DNA of 6,059 nucleotides, taken from positions 1 through 6,059 of the forward strand of contig VAYX01000112.1 in NCBI GenBank assembly GCA_005885325.1. Direction: 5' to 3'. Positions 1 through 4,715 of the stretch are shown here, piece by piece. Positions within the stretch are counted from its first letter, which is position 1; each line of letters opens with the position of its first letter. This DNA comes from Actinomycetota bacterium. GTDB lineage: Bacteria > Actinomycetota > UBA4738 > HRBIN12. The notes under the pieces are model-generated. The model was not told the DNA's origin, did not search any database, and saw only the letters and a program-made list of their open reading frames with translations. A program made the position numbers and the translations under genes.

Positions 1-393
1 CATCCCGAGGTTCGGGCCGTGCTCAGGGACGAGCAGCGCCGGCTGGGCAGCCGCGGAGCCGTGATGGAGGGCCGGGACATCGGCTCGGTGGTGTTCCCCG
101 ACGCCGCGGTCAAGATCTTCCTGGTGGCGGCGCCGGACGAGCGGGCGGCGCGGAGGGTCCGGGAGCGGCGCGAGCCAGACCCGGGCGGCGGCCTGCCCTC
201 ATCCGAGGGTCCACCGGTCGCACCCGACCTGGCCGAGGCCCTGGCCACCAGGGACGCCCGGGACGAGCAGGTGAACCCGTTCGTCCCGGCCCTGGACGCC
301 GTCCCCCTCGACACGACGGGAAGCGACCCGGACGAGGTCCTGCGCGAGGCCCTGGCGATCGCTCGCGAGCGGCTGGAGGCCTCCGGTGGGTAG
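1..393 (+). CDS. cmk: Cytidylate kinase (CMP kinase), 3' part, 5' end outside window
   Basis: Transfers a phosphate from ATP to CMP or dCMP in the cytosol, feeding CTP and dCTP synthesis. The frame is open from base 1, so the first roughly 90-100 residues, including the P-loop, lie outside the window; 130 residues are visible. The central family signature is clear: an EQRRLG segment (about residues 11-16), then EGRDIGSVVFPDA (23-35) and KIFLVAAPDERAARR (38-52). Near the C-terminus there is RDARDE followed by a DAVPLDTT stretch, matching the usual RDxxD and DA..(I/L)DTT elements. The Arg that often closes an RDxxDxxR motif is Val here. The gene ends inside der with an 8-base overlap, which points to co-transcription and translational coupling. 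Family assignment is from recognised motifs and the cmk-der pairing seen in actinobacteria. Confidence 0.93.
   Translation, partial: HPEVRAVLRDEQRRLGSRGAVMEGRDIGSVVFPDAAVKIFLVAAPDERAARRVRERREPDPGGGLPSSEGPPVAPDLAEALATRDARDEQVNPFVPALDAVPLDTTGSDPDEVLREALAIARERLEASGG
375..379 (+). promoter_or_regulatory. Ribosome binding site of der, inside cmk
   Basis: GGAGG lies 6 bases before GTG 386 and decides that start. It forms half of the perfect palindrome GGAGGCCTCC (375-384). It sits within the last codons of cmk, so ribosomes finishing cmk would arrive directly at the der start. Confidence 0.6.
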
Positions 394-1735
394 CGGCGAC
401 GGCGAGCCGGAGGGGCGAGGAGGCCCGGCCGCCCGCCTGCCCACGGTGGCCGTGGTGGGCCGGCAGAACGTGGGGAAGTCCACCTTGGCGAACCGGCTGT
501 TCGGCCGGCGGGAGGCCATCGCCCACGAGAGCCCCGGCGTCACCCGCGACCGGATCGAGCTCGAGGCGGAGTGGCGGGGCCGCCGATTCCGCGTGGTGGA
601 CACCGGCGGGTTCGCCGCCAGGGCCCGGGGGGTCGACACCCTGGTGGCACGGCAAGCGGAGCTGGCCACGCAACGGGCGGACGTCGTGCTGTTGGTGGTG
701 GACGCCCAGACCGGAGAGCAGGAGGAGGACGCGGCCCTGGCCCGGCGCCTCCGCCGGTCCAGGGCCGCCGTCCTCGTCGTGGCCAACAAGGTCGATTCGG
801 ACCGCGACGAGGCCGACGCCGCGCGGTTCTTCACACTGGGGTTGGGTGAACCCGTCGCGGTCTCCGCGCTCCACGGCCGGGGGGCCGGGGACCTGCTCGA
901 CCGCATCGTCGCGCTCCTTCCCGGAACCGATGCGCAGGAAGGCCTGGAGGAGGACGACGCGGAGCCGCGCTTCGCCATCGTGGGCCGGCCGAACGTCGGG
1001 AAGTCCTCGCTGTTCAACCGTCTGGTGGGGGAGGAACGCTCGGTCGTGTACGAGGACGCGGGCACCACTCGCGACGCCGTCGACGCCGTGGTGTCCTGGC
1101 CCGACGGCCAGGTCCGTTTCGTCGACACGGCGGGGCTCCGCCGTCCGTCCCGGACAGAGGGTGTCGAGTACTACGGCTACGTGCGCGCCGTTCGGGCCAT
1201 CGAGCGGGCGCACGTGGCCGTGCTCGTGCTGGACGCGAGCGAGGGCTTCACCGCGGAGGATCGGAAGATCGCCGCCCGAGTCATGGAGACCGGCCGAGGG
1301 CTCGCCGTGATCGCCAACAAGTGGGATCTCGTCGAGGAGAAGGACCGGACGTACAAGGAGATGGTCGAGGCCGTCGCCGTGTTCTCCGGGGCCTCGGTGT
1401 GGCGGACCTCGGCCCTGACCGGTGCGGGCGTGGGTCGGCTCCCCTCGGGGCTGGTCGACCTCCACGAGCGCTGGGGAAGGCGGGTCCCCACCAGCGAGGT
1501 GAACCGCGTGCTCTCGGAGGCCCAGGACGAGCGGCCGGCGCCGGGGGGGATCCGGTACCGCTACGGCACCCAGGTCTCGGCGGGGCCTCCCACCTTCGTC
1601 CTGTTCGGCGGGAGGCCGCCCCCGGCCTCATACCAGCGGTTCCTGGAAGGGCGCCTCCGACGGGCCTTCGACCTTGGGGGAGTGCCGATCCGCCTCCGGT
1701 TCCGGGCCAAGCGGCCGCGCGGCGGGGGACGATGA
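386..1735 (+). CDS. der: Ribosome-assembly GTPase Der (EngA), two tandem G domains
   Basis: An essential double GTPase that binds the 50S subunit during its maturation. The product has 449 residues, within the usual range. First G domain: G1 GRQNVGKS (25-32), G2 PGVTRD (50-55), G3 DTGG (72-75), G4 NKVD (134-137), and a G5-like SAL (160-162). An acidic linker (about 182-193, rich in E/D) leads to the second G domain: GRPNVGKS (200-207), GTTRD (226-230), DTAG (247-250), NKWD (311-314) and SALTG. The last ~80 residues fit the KH-like domain, including the FLEGRLRRAF and GVPIRLRFR segments. GTG at 386 is chosen because GGAGG (375-379) stands 6 bases upstream and no other Met occurs before residue 300. 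Overlaps cmk by 8 bases. The Gln in the first P-loop, where Pro is usual, is odd but leaves GKS intact. Identity is secure. Confidence 0.97.
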   Translation: MGSGDGEPEGRGGPAARLPTVAVVGRQNVGKSTLANRLFGRREAIAHESPGVTRDRIELEAEWRGRRFRVVDTGGFAARARGVDTLVARQAELATQRADVVLLVVDAQTGEQEEDAALARRLRRSRAAVLVVANKVDSDRDEADAARFFTLGLGEPVAVSALHGRGAGDLLDRIVALLPGTDAQEGLEEDDAEPRFAIVGRPNVGKSSLFNRLVGEERSVVYEDAGTTRDAVDAVVSWPDGQVRFVDTAGLRRPSRTEGVEYYGYVRAVRAIERAHVAVLVLDASEGFTAEDRKIAARVMETGRGLAVIANKWDLVEEKDRTYKEMVEAVAVFSGASVWRTSALTGAGVGRLPSGLVDLHERWGRRVPTSEVNRVLSEAQDERPAPGGIRYRYGTQVSAGPPTFVLFGGRPPPASYQRFLEGRLRRAFDLGGVPIRLRFRAKRPRGGGR

Positions 1736-1757
1736 AGACCGCCGAGGCGGGCATCGA

Positions 1758-1763
1758 TACAAT
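1758..1763 (+). promoter_or_regulatory. Possible -10 box of the tRNA-Pro gene
   Basis: TACAAT matches the TAnnnT -10 pattern and lies 9 bases before the first tRNA base, so transcription would start just ahead of the mature 5' end. No convincing -35 is seen; the expected position falls on the der stop codon region. It is followed by CGAGGTTC, part of an element repeated at two other sites in this window. Read-through from der is an alternative source of the tRNA. Confidence 0.45.
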
Positions 1764-1772
1764 CGAGGTTCG

Positions 1773-1847
1773 CGGGCCGTGGCGCAGCTTGGTTAGCGCG
1801 TCTGACTGGGGGTCAGAAGGTCGCCGGTTCGAATCCGGCCGGCCCGA
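1773..1847 (+). tRNA. tRNA-Pro, anticodon GGG
   Basis: Complete cloverleaf, 75 bases without CCA. The acceptor stem CGGGCCG (1773-1779) pairs perfectly with CGGCCCG (1840-1846), including the C1-G72 pair typical of bacterial tRNA-Pro. D stem GCGC (1782-1785) pairs with GCGC (1796-1799). Anticodon stem TCTGA (1801-1805) pairs with TCAGA (1813-1817) around loop CTGGGGG, giving anticodon GGG at 1808-1810. T stem GCCGG (1823-1827) pairs with CCGGC (1835-1839) around TTCGAAT. The discriminator is A1847. The next bases are CGA, so the 3' CCA is not encoded and must be added by the CCA-adding enzyme. It reads Pro codon CCC, one of the Pro codons expected to be common in this GC-rich genome. Confidence 0.97.
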
Positions 1848-1901
1848 CGAAAGGCGGAAGGTGCGGGCGCATACGGGAAGCTATCCCCCCGTCGTCACCC
1901 G

Positions 1902-2039
1902 CTAGAGCGCCAGCCAGCCGACCAAGCTCACGGCGATCAGCACGACCCCGATGAGGGCGGCCGACCACCAGAGGTCTCGCCAGAGCTCGTCGCGGGCGAT
2001 GTCCTCATCATCTCGAGCATCATCCCGAACGGTCTGCAT
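1902..2039 (-). CDS. Small single-span membrane protein, hypothetical, 45 residues
   Basis: I do not recognise a family. Read from ATG at 2039 to TAG at 1902, the product begins MQTVRDDARDDEDIARDELW and continues with a hydrophobic stretch. Residues 1-22 are strongly charged (nine Asp/Glu and four Arg). Residues 24-45 (WWSAALIGVVLIAVSLVGWL, then AL) form one plausible membrane helix with Trp at both ends. That charged-then-helix layout, ending right at the stop codon, is unlikely by chance and typical of real small membrane proteins. An in-frame ATG at 2072 would add 11 residues; neither start has a clear Shine-Dalgarno sequence. The gene is convergent with the tRNA, 54 bases away, and is the only minus-strand gene here. 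A possible promoter lies at 2183-2210 and a strong hairpin lies between promoter and gene. Function unknown. Confidence 0.55.
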   Translation of the reverse strand: MQTVRDDARDDEDIARDELWRDLWWSAALIGVVLIAVSLVGWLAL

Positions 2040-2097
2040 GGTCTTGGGATACCCAGAAAGCCAGAGCGTCATGCAGGCCAGGGGCAGCGGAGATGAA

Positions 2098-2126
2098 GGT
2101 GGCCCGGGGGGAAGACCCGGGCCACC
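2098..2126. repeat. Perfect 11-bp inverted repeat, strong RNA hairpin
   Basis: GGTGGCCCGGG (2098-2108) is exactly complementary to CCCGGGCCACC (2116-2126) around a 7-base loop (GGGAAGA). Nine of the 11 pairs are G-C. No T-run follows on either strand, so it is not a classical intrinsic terminator, although actinobacterial terminators often lack the U-tract. On the minus strand it would sit in the 5' leader of the small membrane protein gene; on the plus strand it lies 250 bases beyond the tRNA. Terminator, attenuator or RNA-stabilising element all remain possible. Confidence 0.75.
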
Positions 2127-2182
2127 TCGGACCGGATCCGGAGGAACTCGTGCTCATGGAGGCTCCGGCCCGGCCAATCGGT

Positions 2183-2210
2183 AGTCTAAGTCACGCTCGA
2201 CCGCAAGCAA
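2183..2210 (-). promoter_or_regulatory. Possible minus-strand promoter for the small membrane protein gene
   Basis: Read on the minus strand: TTGCTT (2210-2205), 16 bases, then TAGACT (2188-2183). Transcription would start near 2176, giving a leader of about 135 bases that contains the 2098-2126 hairpin before ATG 2039. The hexamers are reasonable but not perfect, and the assignment depends on the small gene being real. Confidence 0.35.
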
Positions 2211-2255
2211 AGATTCACCCGGCCTTTCCTTCAACGGATTCCTCACCTTGGCCCG

Positions 2256-2268
2256 TAGGTTGAGGTTC
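2256..2268 (+). repeat. TAGGTTGAGGTTC direct repeat, copy 1 (possible -10 element)
   Basis: This 13-base string recurs exactly at 2967-2979, in both cases upstream of a plus-strand gene. TAGGTT fits the TAnnnT -10 pattern. If it is a promoter it would drive the phosphatidyltransferase gene from about 75 bases upstream. The -35 is weak: TTCAAC lies 20 bases away. Confidence 0.45.
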
Positions 2269-2326
2269 GCTTCGTATCGAGTGCGTCCTCACGGTGTGCC
2301 CGTCTGTCCCTGCACTCCACCGATGG

Positions 2327-2332
2327 TAGGTT
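2327..2332 (+). promoter_or_regulatory. Possible -10 box giving a near-leaderless pgsA-like mRNA
   Basis: TAGGTT stands 10 bases before ATG 2343. A start site 6-8 bases after the hexamer would leave only 2-4 leader bases. No Shine-Dalgarno sequence precedes the ATG, which fits leaderless initiation, common in actinobacteria. The -35 region is poor. Confidence 0.35.
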
Positions 2333-2342
2333 GCGCTTGGCC

Positions 2343-2939
2343 ATGAGCCGGGCGTCCAGCGAGGCATCGAACGGGGCATCCTCCGCCATCGCCACCGTGC
2401 CCAACGCGCTGTCCGCCGCGAGGATCCTGCTGATCCCGGCGTTCGTGTGGCTCATCGTGGACCGGGACACCACGTTCACCGGACTCCTGCTGTTCGGCGC
2501 CGTGGTCGGCACGGACTGGCTGGACGGCTTCGTCGCCCGGCGCACGGGCCAGGTGACCGAGGTTGGCAAGGTGCTCGACCCGACGGCCGACCGGCTGGCC
2601 ATCGCCGCCGGCCTCGTGGCGCTCGTCGTGCGGGGAGCCTTCCCGCTGTGGGCGGCGCTGCTGATCCTGGTTCGGGACGTGCCCATCCTGCTCGCCGGCG
2701 TGATGCTCATGGTCACGCGGAGGATTCGGATCGAGGTCCGGTTCATCGGGAAGGTGGCCACGTTCAGCGTGGTCGCCGCGATCGGGTTGATCGCGTGGGG
2801 CAACCTCGGCTACCCGTTCCCCGCCGCGGCCCGGGCCGTCGGATGGTGCATGTACGCGGTGGCCATCGTGGAGTACTACGTGGCCGCCGCGCTGTATGCG
2901 GAGGACCTCCGGCGAGCCCTCGAGTCGGGCTCGACATGA
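2343..2939 (+). CDS. pgsA: CDP-alcohol phosphatidyltransferase (PgsA / cardiolipin synthase-like)
   Basis: An integral membrane enzyme that moves a phosphatidyl group from CDP-diacylglycerol to an alcohol; the acceptor is glycerol-3-phosphate for PgsA or phosphatidylglycerol for actinobacterial cardiolipin synthase. The product has 198 residues from ATG 2343. The family signature DxxDGxxARx8GxxxDxxxD is complete, from D58 through D61, G62, A65, R66, G75 and D79 to D83. Around it lie hydrophobic segments at about 28-39, 47-57, 85-98, 102-120, 133-150 and 158-178, giving roughly six membrane spans. The VPNALSAARILLIP segment (19-32) is the usual amphipathic entry to helix 1. An in-frame TTG at 2331 would add four residues, but ATG fits better. 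The position just before gcvH matches the mycobacterial pgsA2 neighbourhood. The family is certain; the acceptor substrate, and so the gene symbol, is not. Confidence 0.85.
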   Translation: MSRASSEASNGASSAIATVPNALSAARILLIPAFVWLIVDRDTTFTGLLLFGAVVGTDWLDGFVARRTGQVTEVGKVLDPTADRLAIAAGLVALVVRGAFPLWAALLILVRDVPILLAGVMLMVTRRIRIEVRFIGKVATFSVVAAIGLIAWGNLGYPFPAAARAVGWCMYAVAIVEYYVAAALYAEDLRRALESGST

Positions 2940-2966
2940 GGTGAGAGCCGCCCGTCGCCGGGATGA

Positions 2967-2979
2967 TAGGTTGAGGTTC
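2967..2979 (+). repeat. TAGGTTGAGGTTC direct repeat, copy 2 (possible -10 element of gcvH)
   Basis: Exact copy of 2256-2268. The TAGGTT hexamer (2967-2972) would place the gcvH start site near 2979, leaving a leader of about 35 bases with a good ribosome binding site. GTGAGA (2941-2946) is a 4-of-6 match to TTGACA but stands 20 bases away, so the -35 is doubtful. Confidence 0.5.
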
Positions 2980-3000
2980 AGGTCGAGGCGCCTACACCAC

Positions 3001-3009
3001 AGGGAGAGG
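3001..3009 (+). promoter_or_regulatory. Ribosome binding site of gcvH
   Basis: AGGGAGAGG ends 5 bases before ATG 3015. It is one of the clearest Shine-Dalgarno sequences in the window and contrasts with the pgsA-like and carboxypeptidase starts, which have none. Confidence 0.65.
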
Positions 3010-3014
3010 ACCAC

Positions 3015-3410
3015 ATGGAGTTCCCTCGAGATCTGCGGTACACGAACGAGCACGAGTGGGCGCGCGACGAGGGGGGCGGCCGGGTGAGGGTTGGGATCAC
3101 CGACTACGCGCAGGACGCGCTCGGTGACGTGGTGTACGTCGACATCCCCGAGCTCGGGACGGCGGTCACCGCGATGCAGCCGTTCGGCGAGGTGGAATCG
3201 ACGAAATCGGTGTCCGACGTGTACAGCCCGGTGACCGGGACCATCTCCGAGCGCAACCCGCTCCTGGACGAGCGGCCCGAGTTGGTCAACGAATCGCCCT
3301 ACGGGGACGGGTGGCTGGTCGTGGCGGAGATGTCTGACCCCTCCGAGCTGGATTCCCTCATGGACGCGGAGGCCTACGAGGCGTTCGTCAGCCAGGCCGA
3401 GACGGAATAG
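3015..3410 (+). CDS. gcvH: Glycine cleavage system H protein (lipoyl carrier)
   Basis: A soluble carrier whose lipoyl-lysine arm shuttles the aminomethyl group from P protein to T protein and is re-oxidised by L protein. The product has 131 residues, the normal length. The N-terminus has the typical YTNEHEW (9-15), then GITDYAQDALGDVVYVDIPE (27-46) and the lipoylation site ESTKSVSDVYSP, with the acceptor lysine at K64. The C-terminal NESPYGDGWLVV is also typical. The start is fixed by the purine-rich AGGGAGAGGA (3001-3010) a few bases before ATG. No gcvT, gcvP or lipoyl-synthesis gene is adjacent, so H is encoded apart from its partners, as in mycobacteria, where it also precedes garA. A role for H protein in delivering lipoate to other enzymes is possible but not shown. 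Confidence 0.97.
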   Translation: MEFPRDLRYTNEHEWARDEGGGRVRVGITDYAQDALGDVVYVDIPELGTAVTAMQPFGEVESTKSVSDVYSPVTGTISERNPLLDERPELVNESPYGDGWLVVAEMSDPSELDSLMDAEAYEAFVSQAETE

Positions 3411-3426
3411 GACCCTTTCTCCCCAG

Positions 3427-3455
3427 TTGACCCTTCAACCCAGCTGCGATAACTT
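3427..3455 (+). promoter_or_regulatory. Candidate promoter of the FHA-MerR-carboxypeptidase operon, with two dyads
   Basis: TTGACC (3427-3432), a 17-base spacer and TAACTT (3450-3455) make the best sigma-70-type promoter in the window, with a start site near 3461. GTTGA (3426-3430) and TCAAC (3435-3439) form a dyad over the -35. TCGACC (3455-3460) and GGTCGA (3464-3469) form a second dyad centred on the predicted start site. The leader to the TTG start would be about 70 bases. The dyads could be repressor sites or, for the second, an RNA hairpin. Confidence 0.55.
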
Positions 3456-3495
3456 CGACCTTCGGTCGAGGCTGGACCGCAAGGCTCAACCTCGA

Positions 3496-3510
3496 ACCTC
3501 AGCAGGAGGT
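3496..3510 (+). promoter_or_regulatory. Strong but misplaced Shine-Dalgarno sequence inside a small hairpin
   Basis: AGGAGGT (3504-3510) is a near-perfect ribosome binding site but ends 22 bases before TTG 3533, with no start codon at normal spacing. ACCTC (3496-3500) can pair with GAGGT (3506-3510) around a 5-base loop and would mask it. The weaker AAGGGG (3518-3523), 9 bases before TTG, may be the site used. Confidence 0.35.
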
Positions 3511-3532
3511 CCTACCGAAGGGGCGACCGAGC

Positions 3533-3991
3533 TTGTACTGCACTCGATGTGGACATCCGAACAAGGACGGAGCCCGCTTCTGCGCCAATTGCGGAGCCCC
3601 CCTCCAGGACGAGACGACCGTGGGGATCACCCCGGTCGAGGTGGACGAGGAGGTCGGTGAGGAGTTCCCCTTCCCCGGAGAGGAGCTCCAGCCCGGACAG
3701 GCCCTCCTCGTGGTGAAGCGCGGACCGAACGCCGGCTCGACCTTCCTGATCGAGAACGACGTCACGACCGCGGGCCGGAGCACCGACGGCGACATCTTCC
3801 TCGACGACATCACGGTCTCCCGAAAGCACGCGGAGATCCTTCGGGAGGGGACGGAGTTCACCATCCACGACCGGGGCAGCCTGAACGGGACCTACGTGAA
3901 CGGTGAGCGGGTGGAGGGCACGAAGCTCGCCACGGGCGACGAGATCCAGATCGGGAAGTTCAAGCTGGTCTTCTTCCAATCGGGAGAGTGA
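3533..3991 (+). CDS. Zinc-ribbon FHA protein, GarA/OdhI-like phosphothreonine switch
   Basis: 152 residues. Residues 3-20 form a zinc ribbon with two CxxC pairs (C3, C6, C17, C20). A linker holds DETTV (26-30), matching the ETT kinase site of GarA/OdhI. The FHA domain spans about 55-148: ALLVVKRGPNAGS (57-69), GR (81-82), DIFLDDITVSRKHAE (87-101, with S96, R97 and H99), GSLNGTYVN (115-123) and IQIGKFKLVF (138-147). These blocks closely match mycobacterial GarA as I remember it. GarA, when unphosphorylated, controls 2-oxoglutarate dehydrogenase and glutamate enzymes; once PknB or PknG phosphorylates it, the FHA domain binds its own phosphothreonine and shuts off. The same switch is inferred here. 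TTG 3533 is chosen because it directly precedes the first CxxC and no other start lies between 3506 and it. GarA itself, as I recall, lacks the zinc ribbon. Confidence 0.9.
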   Translation: MYCTRCGHPNKDGARFCANCGAPLQDETTVGITPVEVDEEVGEEFPFPGEELQPGQALLVVKRGPNAGSTFLIENDVTTAGRSTDGDIFLDDITVSRKHAEILREGTEFTIHDRGSLNGTYVNGERVEGTKLATGDEIQIGKFKLVFFQSGE

Positions 3992-3997
3992 GGGGGG

Positions 3998-4705
3998 ATG
4001 GCCACGCGCAGCTACCAGTCGATCGGTGAGGTCCTGGTGTCGGTGAAGACGGAGTTCCCCGACATCACGATCTCGAAGATCCGCTTCCTCGAGTCCGAGG
4101 GCCTGATCGAGCCGGAGCGGACGCCCTCGGGATACCGGAAGTTCTACGACAAGGACGTGGACCGCCTGAAGCAGATCCTGCGGATGCAGCGCGACGAGTA
4201 CTTGCCCCTGAAGGTCATCAAGGACCGGCTGCTTACCCAGGAGGCCGGACCCGGCGAACCCTTCGACGACCGGGAGGCGGCCGAGAAGGAGCTCAAGGAG
4301 GAGCTGGCCGAGCCGCCCACGGGCCTCCAGATGTCGATCGAGGAGATGTCCGCGGCCACAGGGATCGACAAGGAGCGGATCAAGGAGCTCGAGTCCTTCG
4401 GGCTGGTGTCATCGCACGGCCCCGACTCGGCCAAGTACTACGACGGCGATGACTACGTCGTGCTCTCGATCGTGAAGGACTTCTTCAAATACGGCGTCGA
4501 ACCCCGCCACCTCACCATGTACCGGCACTTCGCCGAGCGTGAGGCGAGCTTCTTCGAGTCGATCATCATGCCGCAGCTCCGCCAACGGAACCCCGACGCC
4601 CGGAAGACGGCGGTCACCTCGCTCGGCGACCTGTCGAGGGCGTCTCGCAAGCTGAAGCAAGCGCTCCTTCGGAACAACCTGCGGCAGCACCTGACCTCGC
4701 CGTAA
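3998..4705 (+). CDS. ftsR: MerR-family transcription regulator, FtsR-like (Rv1828 type)
   Basis: 235 residues. The N-terminal winged helix-turn-helix (about 7-75) shows the MerR pattern: IGEVL, then ISKIRFLESEGLIEPERTPS (25-44), GYRKFYDKDVDRLKQIL and PLKVIKDRL. A charged linker (82-106) leads to a second HTH-like region (about 112-175: IEEMSAATGIDKERIKELES, then a GYR-like KYYDGDDY). A helical C-terminus includes FFESIIMPQLRQRNP, a place where metal-sensing MerR proteins carry ligand cysteines; there is no Cys in the whole protein. This two-HTH build and the place right after garA match Rv1828 and corynebacterial FtsR, which activates ftsZ and affects cell division. The ATG follows the FHA stop by 6 bases, with AGGGGGG directly before it. 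Family call is firm; ftsZ as the target is inferred. Confidence 0.85.
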   Translation: MATRSYQSIGEVLVSVKTEFPDITISKIRFLESEGLIEPERTPSGYRKFYDKDVDRLKQILRMQRDEYLPLKVIKDRLLTQEAGPGEPFDDREAAEKELKEELAEPPTGLQMSIEEMSAATGIDKERIKELESFGLVSSHGPDSAKYYDGDDYVVLSIVKDFFKYGVEPRHLTMYRHFAEREASFFESIIMPQLRQRNPDARKTAVTSLGDLSRASRKLKQALLRNNLRQHLTSP

Positions 4706-4715
4706 CCTTCTCGTC

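Noticed and set aside
110..1465. Long minus-strand open frame of 451 codons opposite cmk and der
   Set aside because: It is antisense to der, which has all GTPase motifs. The translation is Pro/Arg/Gly/His-rich with no recognisable domain, typical of the shadow frame of a GC-rich gene.
1863..1902. Weak nested inverted repeats (GCGGG/CCCGC and ACGGG/CCCGT) between the tRNA and the small membrane gene
   Set aside because: Stems of 5 bp with large or unpaired interior and no T-run; a two-way terminator is possible given the convergent layout, but the evidence is too thin to list.
1321..1905. Plus-strand frame running from der through the tRNA
   Set aside because: It reads through a complete tRNA gene and overlaps der out of frame with low-complexity composition; not a gene.
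1951..2184. Plus-strand 77-codon frame in the intergenic region
   Set aside because: Arg/Ser-rich translation that is mostly the complement of the small membrane protein and the hairpin; no ribosome binding site.
2149..2259. Plus-strand mini-ORF (GTG CTC ATG ...) behind GGAGG at 2140-2144
   Set aside because: The ribosome binding site spacing is good but the short product is Pro/Ser-rich and patternless, and no plus-strand promoter is evident before it. Only comparative data could rescue it.
3427..3660. Plus-strand 77-codon frame starting in the FHA leader
   Set aside because: It overlaps the zinc-ribbon gene out of frame and would start at the -35 box; the FHA frame has clear domains and this one has none.
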